A DNA stretch of 64,000 nucleotides, from assembly GCA_964583185.1 (NCBI GenBank), contig CAZOVL010000003.1, positions 1 through 64,000 on the forward strand, read 5' to 3'. A program made the translations under genes and the position numbers. The notes under the pieces were generated by a model. That model did no database searches. It was not told the DNA's origin and saw nothing but the letters and a program-made list of their open reading frames with translations. Below are positions 26,806-36,638 of this stretch, one piece after another. Origin of the DNA: Bacteroides_E sp964583185 (GTDB lineage: Bacteria > Bacteroidota > Bacteroidia > Bacteroidales > Bacteroidaceae). The first letter of the stretch is position 1; each line of letters starts with the position of its first letter.

Positions 26806-28401
26806 ATGAAGAAGAAGAATATTATTTTATTAATGCTTTTGGCTGTGATATATGGGTGCAATTCGCCTAAAGAAGCAACCACCACTTATACCAATCCGCT
26901 CATGTGGCTTGATGCCCCCGACCCCTCTCTAACAAGGTGCGGCGATGATTTCTACCTCGTAACCACCACCATGCATACCATGCCCGGCGCACCCGTTATG
27001 AAATCCCGAGACCTGGTTAATTGGGAGATTGTCAGCTACGTATTCGACACCTTAAATGATACCCCGAAGTACGATATGAACGAGGGCACAGTTTACGGTC
27101 GCGGACAGTGGGCCACCTCCATCCGCTATCACAAAGGAAAGTTTTACGTACTCTTCTCACCCAACGATCAGCCATATAGTGCTTATATCTACTCAACCAC
27201 CGATCCGGCAACTGACAAGTGGGAGTTAGTTTCACGTACACCCCACTTCCACGATGCTTCGCTTTTCTTCGATGAAGACGGACGCGTGTTTATATTTTAT
27301 GGAACAGGCGAACTTCGCGAACTAAAAGAAGACCTTTCGGATGTAAAAGAAGGGGGCGTACACATGAAAATATTCGAACGCGATGCCGAAGAAACCGGCC
27401 TGCTCGAAGGAAGCCACGTTATCAAACACAACGGAAAATACTACCTCATGATGATATCATGGCCCAACGGCAAGCCACGCCGCCAGGTGTGCTTCCGTGC
27501 CGACAACATCACCGGCCCGTACGAGAAGAAAGTGGTATTGGAAGACAACTTTGCGGACTTCCCCTACGTAGGACAAGGTTGCTTAGTCGATGATAAGAAC
27601 GGTAACTGGTATGCCGTTATATTTCAGGATCGAGGAGCTATCGGTCGTGTACCCCTGCTTATGCCTTGTACCTGGACAGACGGTTGGCCCATGTTGGGTG
27701 ATGAAAATGGAAAAGTACCTGCTATGGGCAAAACCCCTTTGAAGCCACACCCTGTAAATAGCTGTATTGTGGATAGTGATGATTTCAGCGGAACCGAACT
27801 GAAAATGTGTTGGCAGTGGAATCATAATCCTCGCAACGAAAATTGGTCACTTACTGAACGTCCCGGCTACTTGCGACTTAAAACAAACCGCCCAGTAGAT
27901 AATTTGTATGCTGCTTACAATACACTGACACAACGTATGGAAGGACCTCGTTGCACCGGAGCCATATCTATCGACCTATCGCAGATGAAAGACGGTGACG
28001 TAACTGGATTGGCAGCATTCAACGGTCATTCAGGATTACTATCGGTTACAAAAAAAGATGATAAGAAATACCTGACCATGTCTACCAATGTAGTGGATTT
28101 AAGCGATAAGGAAAAAGCAATTCTGGATGTTGAAATTGATGAAAAAGAAAAAATTGAATTGGAACAAAATCTTATCTATTTACGTATAGATGGCGATTTT
28201 AACTTAAATAAGGATATCGCTACATTCTATTATAGCACCGATAACGAAAATTGGACGAAAATAGGTAGTGATTTCAAAATGCGTTTTGATTACAGAAAAC
28301 TTTTTATGGGTACACGATATGCTATATTTAATTATGCTACCAAGGAAGAAGGAGGTTATGTAGACGTGGATTTCTTTCATTATGAGAACTTAAAAAACTA
28401 A
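26806..28401 (+). CDS. GH43 beta-xylosidase/alpha-L-arabinofuranosidase lipoprotein with C-terminal beta-sandwich
   Basis: A 531-residue lipoprotein (MLLAVIYGC, Cys18). The five-bladed propeller carries the expected acidic residues: Asp39 in DAPDPSLTRCGDDFY (base), Asp150 in FHDASLFF (pKa modulator) and Glu201 in LLEGSHVIK (acid). From about 335 a concanavalin-like domain typical of GH43 xylosidases ends in YVDVDFFHYEN. It is expected to release xylose or arabinose from xylo-oligosaccharides. Base composition changes within the gene: 26941-27000 has 34 G+C of 60, while 28081-28140 has 21 of 60. The 5' half is thus unlike its neighbours and may have been acquired by recombination from a higher-GC relative. 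Confidence 0.9.
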   Translation: MKKKNIILLMLLAVIYGCNSPKEATTTYTNPLMWLDAPDPSLTRCGDDFYLVTTTMHTMPGAPVMKSRDLVNWEIVSYVFDTLNDTPKYDMNEGTVYGRGQWATSIRYHKGKFYVLFSPNDQPYSAYIYSTTDPATDKWELVSRTPHFHDASLFFDEDGRVFIFYGTGELRELKEDLSDVKEGGVHMKIFERDAEETGLLEGSHVIKHNGKYYLMMISWPNGKPRRQVCFRADNITGPYEKKVVLEDNFADFPYVGQGCLVDDKNGNWYAVIFQDRGAIGRVPLLMPCTWTDGWPMLGDENGKVPAMGKTPLKPHPVNSCIVDSDDFSGTELKMCWQWNHNPRNENWSLTERPGYLRLKTNRPVDNLYAAYNTLTQRMEGPRCTGAISIDLSQMKDGDVTGLAAFNGHSGLLSVTKKDDKKYLTMSTNVVDLSDKEKAILDVEIDEKEKIELEQNLIYLRIDGDFNLNKDIATFYYSTDNENWTKIGSDFKMRFDYRKLFMGTRYAIFNYATKEEGGYVDVDFFHYENLKN

Positions 28402-28712
28402 AAGATGGAACTCTCACAATAAAAATAACAGAGTTAATATTTCTTGCATTATTTGCTTTTTTACAATGGTATATATGGACAAGACCATAAAAAATGAGGA
28501 GATCTTTATTATGAGCAATAACTTTGGCTTTTCCTTGCTACTGAATCCACTAGTGATGAAAAAAGGAATTTGTATATTATTCGCTGTAAAAGATCTCGTC
28601 TGCGGCTATGGATTGATAATCAGTTGCCTTACGACTATAGATATATTAAGATGTAAATCCATTTAAATATGATATAAAGATATTAAATACAAAAACTTAA
28701 AAATATAGAAGA
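28402..28712. other. Gap with a broken unidentified coding remnant
   Basis: About 310 bases. One frame reads, between stops, LWLFLATESTSDEKRNLY and then a basic segment RSRLRLWIDNQLPYDYRYIKM before TAA near 28664. It has protein-like composition but interior stops upstream, and no family was recognised. It is probably the 3' end of a lost gene. Confidence 0.3.
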
Positions 28713-30896
28713 ATGAAGAAAAAACATCAATTAATTGCATTGTGTATAGCTGTATTTCTGGTTGGATTTACAGGATTAAGAGCTGGGAACCCGTATTTGC
28801 CCTTATGGGAGCATTTACCTGATGGTGAACCTCGTGTTTTTGAAGATCCTGATAATCCAGGAAAATACCGTGCCTATATAATAGGATCGCATGACGTTCG
28901 CTTTACAAGTTATTGTGGCCCTGATATAAGAATGTGGTCTGCCCCTGTAGAGGATTTATCAAATTGGCGTGATGAAGGGGCTATTTTTACTTATAAAATA
29001 GAAGATCAATGGGATGTTATGTATGCACCAGATCTGGTCGAAATAAAACGTAAAGATGGGACAAAAGAATACTATCTCTATCCTCATAGTAGAGGACATG
29101 GTAGAGAAGCAATGGTAGCCAAAGGGAGTCGTCCTGATGGACCATTTACCCCCGTAAATTTAACTTCTGATGGAACAAGAACTCTTCCTGGGAGTATTTT
29201 GGGTTTTGATCCATCTATATTTGTTGAATATATAACTGATCCCAATGACCCTGACTATGAAATTGGATTCAGAGCGTATGCCTATTGGGGATTTCAACGT
29301 TCATTAGCTGCTCAATTAGATCAAAACACAATGTATTCTGTTCGCCCGGGAACAGAGGTTATTCCTTACTTTATGCCTTCAAGTTCTAGATATGGAGTTT
29401 TACGTGATCCTAAAGGGACATCTTATCCACATATTTATGAAGGAGAAGATTTAGGTGCATATAATTTCTTTGAAGCATCATCTATTCGGAAAGTTGGAAA
29501 TAAATACGTATCAATTTATAGTGGCTATTCAGGTCCGGATTACGGTATAGGAAGTAGTAATTCTACTTTACGTTATGCTTATGGGGACACCCCTTTAGGC
29601 CCTTGGCGAAGTGGAGGTGTTTTAGTTGATTCAAGAGCTCCTGTATTGAATAAAGATGGTTCGGCAATAGAGACTACTAATGCAGCACATAATACACACG
29701 GAAGTATTGAGCAAATTAATGGTCAATGGTACGTTTTTTATCATCGTCCTCCTAGAGGATTTGGAAATGCACGTCAACCAATGGTCGCACCTATTACTAT
29801 TGAGTGGGATGAAAAACTAGTTTCAGAAGGAGGAAAAGTATCAATAAGAGCTTATGATCCATATTTAGAAAATAATATCTGGACAGCTAAAGATAGTAAA
29901 GGAAATGAATATAAGGGTGCAGAAGTGACTTCTGAAGGTTTTCATATATATGGTCTAGATCCTTATCAGTATTATTCTGCAGGATATGCTTGTTATCTCT
30001 CTGATATAGGAATACAACAAGATTCATGGGATATTTGGGATAACCATGCCCCTATAACTAATGTAAAAAATGGTAATATAATTGGATATAAATATTTTGG
30101 TTTTGGTGGGTTGAAAAAAGCTAAATCTGGATTACAAGCTTTTGAAGGAACTAAAAAAGGAAATAAAACAGCATTTAATCTCTTTTTAACTCCCAAAAGT
30201 ATAGAAGAATTCAAGATAAGTATTTGGTTGAATGGGCCTTGGGAAAATGATACCTGGAATGGCACAAAGATTGGTGAAATAGTAGTTCCTGCTAATTCAA
30301 AACAAGAACTAGCACAATTCACTATAGATGTATCCAAGTTTGTTGATCATTTAGATAAGAAGCATGCTATCTTTCTTGTCGCAGAAGGTGAAGATTCCGG
30401 AAATCTATTCGATTTAACCGGGTTGGGATTCAGTTCTAAAAAGAAGAAAATTACTCGTCCAAAAGTTCCCTCAATAAATATCTTAGTTAATAATGAAACC
30501 ATAGAATTGCCTACTTCTCCTGTTCGTTCTACAAATGCCAATGGTATTACTGATTATAATCTCTATGAAGTAATTTACAGGCTTCCTCTAAATTACACCG
30601 GAACTCCTATCGTATCGGCTTCTACAGATGATAATAGTGTTAAGATATCTATAGTCCAAGCAGAATCATCTTCAGATACAGCTGTTATAAAATTTGATTA
30701 TAACGGTAAAATAAAAACATATAATGTGGTCTTTATTTCACATGAAGTAGCTAAAAAAGATTATGCCTTAGATAGATTTATACATTTTGAAACTATTGAC
30801 ATTACTACTGCTTCAAGTGTAACCTGTTTTCAAGGAGTGGAAGGAGTGAAAATTTCTCATAAAAGTAATAATCACGTAGGTGTGGTTGCAGGATAA
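28713..30896 (+). CDS. GH43-family glycosidase with CBM6-like domain, exported
   Basis: A 727-residue protein with a signal peptide (IALCIAVFLVGFTGLRA). The propeller starts NPYLPLWEHLPDGEPRVFED. Candidate catalytic acids are Asp45 (FEDPD), Asp166 (GFDPSIF) and Glu254 (FFEASSIRK). From about 390 a CBM6-type beta-sandwich follows (SGLQAFEGTKKGN, ISIWLNGPWENDTWNGTKIG). A last domain of about 120 residues (600-727) looks Ig-like and contains a Thr/Ser-rich stretch. Probably an arabinofuranosidase or xylosidase acting outside the cell membrane on branched xylan. The subfamily cannot be fixed by eye. It is followed by 211 bases without a gene before GH8. Confidence 0.85.
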   Translation: MKKKHQLIALCIAVFLVGFTGLRAGNPYLPLWEHLPDGEPRVFEDPDNPGKYRAYIIGSHDVRFTSYCGPDIRMWSAPVEDLSNWRDEGAIFTYKIEDQWDVMYAPDLVEIKRKDGTKEYYLYPHSRGHGREAMVAKGSRPDGPFTPVNLTSDGTRTLPGSILGFDPSIFVEYITDPNDPDYEIGFRAYAYWGFQRSLAAQLDQNTMYSVRPGTEVIPYFMPSSSRYGVLRDPKGTSYPHIYEGEDLGAYNFFEASSIRKVGNKYVSIYSGYSGPDYGIGSSNSTLRYAYGDTPLGPWRSGGVLVDSRAPVLNKDGSAIETTNAAHNTHGSIEQINGQWYVFYHRPPRGFGNARQPMVAPITIEWDEKLVSEGGKVSIRAYDPYLENNIWTAKDSKGNEYKGAEVTSEGFHIYGLDPYQYYSAGYACYLSDIGIQQDSWDIWDNHAPITNVKNGNIIGYKYFGFGGLKKAKSGLQAFEGTKKGNKTAFNLFLTPKSIEEFKISIWLNGPWENDTWNGTKIGEIVVPANSKQELAQFTIDVSKFVDHLDKKHAIFLVAEGEDSGNLFDLTGLGFSSKKKKITRPKVPSINILVNNETIELPTSPVRSTNANGITDYNLYEVIYRLPLNYTGTPIVSASTDDNSVKISIVQAESSSDTAVIKFDYNGKIKTYNVVFISHEVAKKDYALDRFIHFETIDITTASSVTCFQGVEGVKISHKSNNHVGVVAG

Positions 30897-31107
30897 GATA
30901 AAGAAAATGGCCAAAAGATATTCTCTAGTTCTCAACATTAATGTATGACCTTAGTGTGTGGAAAAACCCCTGTTACCATATGCTACAACTTATACATAGC
31001 ACGAGCTATATTAATGAAGTTTGTGGTGAATAGGTGAAAATTTAGAGTATCTATTTGGTGAGATTAGTGTATTGTAAAATGTAGAAGAAAATTATAAAAA
31101 AAAGAAT

Positions 31108-32382
31108 ATGAAACCTATAACTATAGTTATTATTGTGGCTCTGTCGGTAATGTTATTTGCTTGTAAAACTGAAATAAAAGAGAAAAGGCTAATTCCCTGG
31201 ACTGAAGGAGCTTTTGAAACTCAAAAATATCGTAATCTATTTACTGAGATTGGCTATTCTGAGGAAGAAGTATCAACAAAGCTAGATCAGATTTATTACA
31301 ATCTTTTTAAAGGACCTAATAAAATATATTTTGAGGTAGATGATTCTTTGGCATACGTATCTGATATAAAAAATCATGATGTGCGTAGTGAAGGAATGTC
31401 TTATGGTATGATGATTGCTGTTCAATTAGGTAAAAAGGATGTTTTTGATCGCATATGGAGATGGAGTAAAAAATATATGCAGCATCAAGAAGGTCCTCTT
31501 GAAGGCTATTTTGCATGGAGCTGCAATATTGATGGAACAAGAAGGTCTCAAGGTCCTGCTTCTGACGGAGAGTTATATTATATTACAGCTCTTATTTTTG
31601 CTTCAAATTTGTGGGGGAATGATACTGGTATTGATTATTTGAATGAGGCTCAATATATTCTAGATTGTTCTATGGCAAAAGATGGAACAAAAGGAGTAAC
31701 TAACCTTATAGATATGAAGCATAAGTTAATCACGTTTGTGCCAACAGGTGGTGGTGCTACTTTTACTGATCCATCATATCATATTCCAGCTTTCTATGAG
31801 GTTTGGGCTCGTTGGGCTAATGATGGGCGCTCGGAGCTATGGTACGAGTGTGCGGAAAAGAGTCGTGCTTATTTACATAAAACGGTGCATCCTATTACTG
31901 GACTAAACCCGGATTATTCACATTATGATGGTTCGCCTTATCAAGGTCATGGAATTATTGGCGATGCTTTTCGATTTGATTCGTGGCGTGTCCCAATGAA
32001 TATTGCTCTTGATTACTCTTGGAGTTGTAAGGATATTGAGTGGCAACAAGAATATGGTCATAAAATTCAGGATTTTTTGTATTCTCAAGGGTTATATACT
32101 TTCGTGGATCAGTATAATATTGATGGTTCTATGGTTAAAGACACTTTACAAGCTGGAGATTATGAAAAAGCTTTGCGTCATTCACTTGGTTTAGTTGCTA
32201 CTTCGGCAACAATATCTCTTGTTTGTACACACCCTAAGAGTCTTGAGTTTTTACATCATTTTTGGGAATCAAAGCATGAACCATATGAAGATGGTTTTTT
32301 CGATGCTTATTTTGATGGTTTATTACAAATGTTTTGCTTTATGCAATTAAGTGGAAACTATAAGATAATTTTCCCAAGGTAA
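31108..32382 (+). CDS. GH8 xylanase, probably reducing-end xylose-releasing exo-oligoxylanase, lipoprotein
   Basis: A 424-residue lipoprotein (LSVMLFAC, Cys19). GH8 (alpha/alpha)6 features are clear: acid Glu95 in VRSEGMSYGMM, a substrate-positioning Asp153 in ASDGELYY, and base Asp291 in RFDSWRVP. The aspartate in the last motif is the feature of the xylan-active GH8a type. Length matches Rex enzymes, which trim xylose from the reducing end of short xylo-oligosaccharides. It is the last intact enzyme of the operon, with a hairpin terminator 8 bp after its stop. Confidence 0.9.
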   Translation: MKPITIVIIVALSVMLFACKTEIKEKRLIPWTEGAFETQKYRNLFTEIGYSEEEVSTKLDQIYYNLFKGPNKIYFEVDDSLAYVSDIKNHDVRSEGMSYGMMIAVQLGKKDVFDRIWRWSKKYMQHQEGPLEGYFAWSCNIDGTRRSQGPASDGELYYITALIFASNLWGNDTGIDYLNEAQYILDCSMAKDGTKGVTNLIDMKHKLITFVPTGGGATFTDPSYHIPAFYEVWARWANDGRSELWYECAEKSRAYLHKTVHPITGLNPDYSHYDGSPYQGHGIIGDAFRFDSWRVPMNIALDYSWSCKDIEWQQEYGHKIQDFLYSQGLYTFVDQYNIDGSMVKDTLQAGDYEKALRHSLGLVATSATISLVCTHPKSLEFLHHFWESKHEPYEDGFFDAYFDGLLQMFCFMQLSGNYKIIFPR

Positions 32383-32389
32383 AGTCTAA

Positions 32390-32424
32390 AATAAAGAGTT
32401 CTTATAAATGAAGAACTCTTTATT
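32390..32424 (+). terminator. Hairpin terminator after GH8
   Basis: A perfect 14-bp stem, AATAAAGAGTTCTT (32390-32403) with AAGAACTCTTTATT (32411-32424), and a 7-base loop, beginning 8 bases after the GH8 stop. The T-rich part is inside the stem rather than after it. Confidence 0.6.
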
Positions 32425-32551
32425 CATTATTGCATAGAAGTATTTAATACTGTCTATGGTGTAGAAAAGAAAGTTTTTGGGATAGTTTAACGTCCTTTTT
32501 CTGCAGAATACTTGAACTGGAACACTAAATATTCCTTAGACAAGAGAGTAG

Positions 32552-32677
32552 AATGGTTGGGGAATACACTCTACAGAAATAAGTATAGTTAATGGTATTC
32601 ATGATTTATACTTTGTATTTAAAGGAAGAATCCCTTATGAATTATTTAATTTTGATTATTGGATATTTCCTAAATAG
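32552..32677 (+). pseudogene. C-terminal remnant of a CBM6 domain
   Basis: A 41-residue open frame ending at TAG 32675-32677 reads NGIHDLYFVFKG and LFNFDYWIF, the signature of the last strands of a CBM6 xylan-binding module. An in-frame stop precedes it and no start exists. It is the tail of a deleted modular xylan enzyme. Confidence 0.65.
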
Positions 32678-32697
32678 TCTGTTTATAGAGTAGAAAT

Positions 32698-32987
32698 ATG
32701 AGAGTATCAATAAAACTAAATTTTTATCTGTTGTTTTGCATTAATATAGCTAGTTTTTCTTTTGCAATCACAAATTAGTCCAGATTGGGAAAATCCTGCA
32801 ATTATAACCTGAGTTGAGTTATCAGTACAGTCTAGATGGAGTAAAATACTTTGATTTTGGTGATGTTTATATCCAAAGATGTGCTAATTTTCAAGGTGAT
32901 ATGGTAGGTGTATTCACGTTTAACAACAAGGAAGATAAGGGATATATTGATGTGGATTGGTTTGATTATATGGTTTCTAATAAATAA
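32698..32987 (+). pseudogene. Fusion of two gene ends: a signal peptide of one glycosidase and the C-terminus of a GH43-type enzyme
   Basis: ATG 32698 gives a 26-residue signal peptide (FYLLFCINIASFSFA) and stops at 32778. In another frame the same stretch continues SPDWENPAII, which is like the mature start of GH2-type beta-galactosidases. From about 32815 a frame open to TAA 32985-32987 reads YSLDGVKYFDFGDVY and GVFTFNNKEDKGYIDVDWFDYMV, the end of a GH43 C-terminal beta-sandwich. The two parts meet near 32806-32815, where AACCTGAGTT matches the IS982-type terminal repeat. This is debris from at least one deletion. Confidence 0.55.
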
Positions 32988-33659
32988 AGTAGCCAATGAG
33001 ACTTAGTTTGACAAATTGGGGACTATTATTCTTTATGGAAGGTAAGTTTAATTTACTTTCCCAAAAACAAAGCTCCCTTTTTTATATTTGCCTCATACAA
33101 AGTGTTAGAAAAACTCAGTATCGTTTGACAAAAAAATATAAAGTTTATTACTTGATAGAATTAGGTGATGTGTTTTTACTTCTTGAAGATCATTGAACGA
33201 TTAACGATATTTTACTTTCTGCTTTTTTACATAATCAGTTTGGGGTTACATATCAGTATTTATTGAGTGAAATTAAACAAATAGTTATTGTGCATAGTAT
33301 GAACCACCCTCAAAAGCATAATATTTATCGGACAATAAAATGGATTAAAATTATTTGCTAAATATTTGTATATGAAAACTTCGTCTTTTCAATGAAAGAT
33401 TTATTATCATGAATTGAATTTGTCTTGCTTAATACTTCTCTTATTCTATTTATCATACATCTAAAAAAAACTAAAATAAAATGAACTTACTGAAATCGGC
33501 ATATATTATCATATTTTTTGACTAAATTTATTCTATGGTTTTAAAGGAGCCGATAATATATTCACCGATAATACGATTTACTACTGCAAGATATCATGCC
33601 CTAATTTAATGTTACTCAATAAATAATAGCTGTCATAATTCTTAACCTTAATGAAAATC
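32988..33659. other. Gene-poor remainder of the decayed region
   Basis: About 670 bases without a supportable gene. A frame from 32996 to 33196 (66 codons), continuing past its stop, has no recognisable features. No promoter consensus was identified for the lipoprotein gene that follows. Confidence 0.4.
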
Positions 33660-34847
33660 ATGAAAAAACTAAGTTTTCTTATACTGTCTGTCTTTATAGC
33701 TTGTGGATGTTCTCAACGCAATAGTAATATATCGTTGGCTGGCATTGAAGTCATTCCGGTAGAAGTAAATAATGTTGCTCAGGATGTTTCTTCTTTTATT
33801 GAGAAAATTGAGATTACTCCTCTTGAAACCAACGATTCTTCTCTCATACATAAAGTCAAGAAGGTAATCTATGATAAGAAAACGGATATGTATGCTATGT
33901 ATACCAGTGATCAGATTGTATTTACTTTCAAAGGAAATGGAGAGTATATAGCTAACTCAAAGAAAATGCAAGGTCCAGGACCAGAAGAATATGGAATGGT
34001 ACTGGATATTAGCTTTAATCCATATTTAGGAGGTATAGATATGCTTAGTCCTTATGGAACAATATATACTTATAGTTCAACATTTGAACTATTGGCCAAA
34101 AGAAAATATACACCTGAATTTCCGATAAACCATCTAATGCCACTAGATTCTGTAAATTATATTTTTACACATCCTGTTATGTGGACAGATCAGGAACTCT
34201 CATTTGTCGACATTAATTCCCAGCAGGTGGTTATGGATAAATATGGAGGAACCGTATCGAGTGGGCACTATGCAGAACACCATTGCTTTTACCAAATAGG
34301 TGAGCACTTCTATTATATTCCTTTGGACCTTAATTATTATATATATCAAATAGATCCGGTAGAAAAGAAATTGACACCAGTAATATATCTTGATTTTGGA
34401 GAAGAAGAAGTGAAAGAAAAAGGTTTGCCTGGTCGGGCAGTAGGAAAAAGAACTTTAGATAATAAAGAATTGGATGCTATAGTTGAAGGAACTCAAGAAA
34501 GAATGCAATATGTAAGGAATTCAGAGTACCTTTTGCCATTGGTCAAGTTTATTAGTGAGGATTATATATATATATATTGTAAGAAAGGACAAGGAGAATC
34601 AAGGAGAATCTTTCTCTATAACAGAAAGAAAAAGGAAAGCTTTCTGTTGACAGAAAGAAAACCATTGCTGATACCTCCATGTAAAGGTTTAGTGGATAAT
34701 GTATTGTTTTTATTATTTCCTCCCGAACTTGATCTTATCTCCCAAATAGTTGACCGTAAATTGATGTCAGCTGAGGAAATTAGTAAGATGGAAGCTCTAA
34801 ACGAAGATGACAATCCAGTGATTGTTAAATACTATTTAAAGAAATGA
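33660..34847 (+). CDS. 6-bladed beta-propeller lipoprotein (DUF4934/DUF4221-like)
   Basis: A 395-residue lipoprotein starting MKKLSFLILSVFIACGC at ATG 33660 (a second ATG at 33651 adds three residues). The mature part has repeated four-stranded blades: IEITPLETNDSSLIHKVKKV, MYAMYTSDQIVFTFKGNGEYI with the typical GPGPEEYG, and later DFGEEE. This is the pattern of the 6-bladed beta-propeller lipoproteins common in Bacteroides, whose role is unknown, possibly surface binding. The stop overlaps the start of another lipoprotein reading frame (ATGA). Confidence 0.75.
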   Translation: MKKLSFLILSVFIACGCSQRNSNISLAGIEVIPVEVNNVAQDVSSFIEKIEITPLETNDSSLIHKVKKVIYDKKTDMYAMYTSDQIVFTFKGNGEYIANSKKMQGPGPEEYGMVLDISFNPYLGGIDMLSPYGTIYTYSSTFELLAKRKYTPEFPINHLMPLDSVNYIFTHPVMWTDQELSFVDINSQQVVMDKYGGTVSSGHYAEHHCFYQIGEHFYYIPLDLNYYIYQIDPVEKKLTPVIYLDFGEEEVKEKGLPGRAVGKRTLDNKELDAIVEGTQERMQYVRNSEYLLPLVKFISEDYIYIYCKKGQGESRRIFLYNRKKKESFLLTERKPLLIPPCKGLVDNVLFLLFPPELDLISQIVDRKLMSAEEISKMEALNEDDNPVIVKYYLKK

Positions 34848-35008
34848 GACACCTAATAAGTTTACTATTTATAGTCGTATTGTTACTTTCTTGCAAAGAA
34901 ACTGCACAAAAAAGAGTGTACCTTTATCTACTTCATTTCACATGGATTATTATACGTCTATATGAAGTGAGGCTTGGTTTGCCGGAATCAGAAACCTCAA
35001 GGATAATA
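34844..35008 (+). pseudogene. Truncated lipoprotein gene, only the 5' end left
   Basis: ATG 34844 overlaps the stop of the beta-propeller gene and starts a clear lipoprotein signal (LISLLFIVVLLLSC, Cys17). After about 25 codons the frame runs into the 3' part of the convergent DUF1593 gene and ends at TGA 35006-35008. Its original product, by position probably another beta-propeller, has been cut off near 34920. Confidence 0.5.
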
Positions 35009-36531
35009 TGAATAGTTTTACCTGAAGCATCAGGAGGGATCTTTACTTCACATATGGTGGATTCACAGTTCTTAAGAGATACATTTCCAATGTATGAACT
35101 GGGCTCTTTATAGAAAAACCATTTATAGCTAAGCTTATCACCATCGGGATCTGTGGAATTATTCGCATTAAGTTGAATGGATGAGCTTTTCTTTACCGTA
35201 TATTCTACTACTTGCTTTGTATAGTCGCCATTTAATGAAATTATAGGGTGGTGATTTGCTTCTTCATATTTATCTGTAATAGTCCAAATCATCCTAGTGG
35301 CAAAATTATTCCATATATGGTGTTTCCATTTGTTTATTGCCTCTGAACCTTCATGGCTATTAGTGTACATAAAATAAGAATCGTAATCCGATTCATTTAC
35401 TCCACTTTTCTTTACAAAATCCATCCCTCTAATACCACTCGTTTTTGTTGTGTTAAAACGTCCTCCCCAACCTCCATAATCTAGGTTTTCCGGGTTATTT
35501 AATCCATTGGGGTATAAATATAAAAAAGCAGGTGAATCTCCTTCAGTTGCCCATATTCGATTGGGGTATATTGCTCCCAATGGACCTTGTGTCTGGATAT
35601 TTTTTTTTGTCCAATCATCAGATGGTGCCCATCCATAAATATGCTTGTTTCTGATATAAATAATATCAGGAAACGCACTTGCTATCCATGCTCCTGCATC
35701 ATCTTGTCCAAGAACATCATAGATTCTTATTTTTCGAATAAACCGATTTACTTCATCAGTGGTACGCGTTTCTTTTATTTTCCATAGAGCTTGTGCTATA
35801 GTATTCATTCCTCCCCATGCATTTAACCATATTGGGCGAGCATCGCTCTCTTTATCTATTGAGGCAATAATTAGCTCTGAGCCAGGGCTATCTTTTCCTT
35901 TTCCAACACCAAACATCCGTGATTTTAGTTGTCCTGGTTTTATAATAGATTTAAGATATTCATAACTTGGATAATCCTTATCGTGAATTTTAAGGTTTGA
36001 TTCTACCTCACCATATACCTTAATTATTGATTCTATTTGATTAACCCCAAGTACATTATCTACCCATGCTAGTGAAGATATAAGTCCTTCAATGTCTATC
36101 TCATTAGATAAAGTTAATAGATGAATCATTGATTGTATATCATCTGGATCAGCTCCACCCAAGTCTGTAGTTACAATAAGTCTTTGTTTCTTTGCTTCTA
36201 ATAAAATATTTAAGCTAGAGGGGTTCAGTGAAGTTATTTCTATTTTTCTATCCCAATATTTATTATGTCTTATAACTAAACTATCTTTCAAGAAAGGATT
36301 TGAAATAGAGGATACAGAAATAGAGAACTTACCCTTTTGATCTGTTATGGAAGTCGTTTTATTTTTAGCTAGTGATATCTTAGCTCCTTGTAAAGGTAAT
36401 AAGGTGGATTTATCTTTTATTATACCTGTTATTTCAAAGCTTTTTAAATCTTTATGTTGAGCAAAGAATGGTTGAGCCATAAAAAGTAAAGTAATGAAGA
36501 AAATATATATTTCTATTTTATAATTTTTCAC
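34933..36531 (-). CDS. Exported DUF1593 (nucleoside-hydrolase-like) protein with N-terminal carboxypeptidase-regulatory-like domain
   Basis: A 532-residue protein with a signal peptide (YIFFITLLFMAQPFFAQ). Residues 30-110 form a CarboxypepD-reg-like beta domain (EITGIIKDKSTLLPLQGAKI). Next comes a nucleoside hydrolase-like fold of the DUF1593 type, RLIVTTDLGGADPDDIQSMIHLL (about 115-137), where the Asp cluster would bind calcium. The C-terminal 100 residues are an Ig-like domain with NSTDPDGDKLSYKWFFY. DUF1593 proteins occur in PULs for plant cell wall polysaccharides; the cellulose/xylan-linked homologue Sde0182 gave the C-terminal domain its name. Activity is unknown. It is co-oriented with the esterase, 107 bp apart. 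Confidence 0.85.
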   Translation of the reverse strand: MKNYKIEIYIFFITLLFMAQPFFAQHKDLKSFEITGIIKDKSTLLPLQGAKISLAKNKTTSITDQKGKFSISVSSISNPFLKDSLVIRHNKYWDRKIEITSLNPSSLNILLEAKKQRLIVTTDLGGADPDDIQSMIHLLTLSNEIDIEGLISSLAWVDNVLGVNQIESIIKVYGEVESNLKIHDKDYPSYEYLKSIIKPGQLKSRMFGVGKGKDSPGSELIIASIDKESDARPIWLNAWGGMNTIAQALWKIKETRTTDEVNRFIRKIRIYDVLGQDDAGAWIASAFPDIIYIRNKHIYGWAPSDDWTKKNIQTQGPLGAIYPNRIWATEGDSPAFLYLYPNGLNNPENLDYGGWGGRFNTTKTSGIRGMDFVKKSGVNESDYDSYFMYTNSHEGSEAINKWKHHIWNNFATRMIWTITDKYEEANHHPIISLNGDYTKQVVEYTVKKSSSIQLNANNSTDPDGDKLSYKWFFYKEPSSYIGNVSLKNCESTICEVKIPPDASGKTIHIILEVSDSGKPSLTSYRRIIIHVK

Positions 36532-36638
36532 TTTGTGGATTTTAGGTGTTCTTTCGTCTTAAATGATATTGAAGATACTTTTCAGTACCAAATTAGGTTA
36601 GATAGATTGACTTTAATACATTTATTAAATAATAAGAG

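Noticed and set aside
28466..28666. 66-codon frame between the two GH43 genes
   Set aside because: A different frame in the same stretch looks more protein-like but contains stops; treated as a remnant, not a gene.
32996..33196. 66-codon frame after the GH43 tail remnant
   Set aside because: No recognisable motif or partner; in a region of decay.
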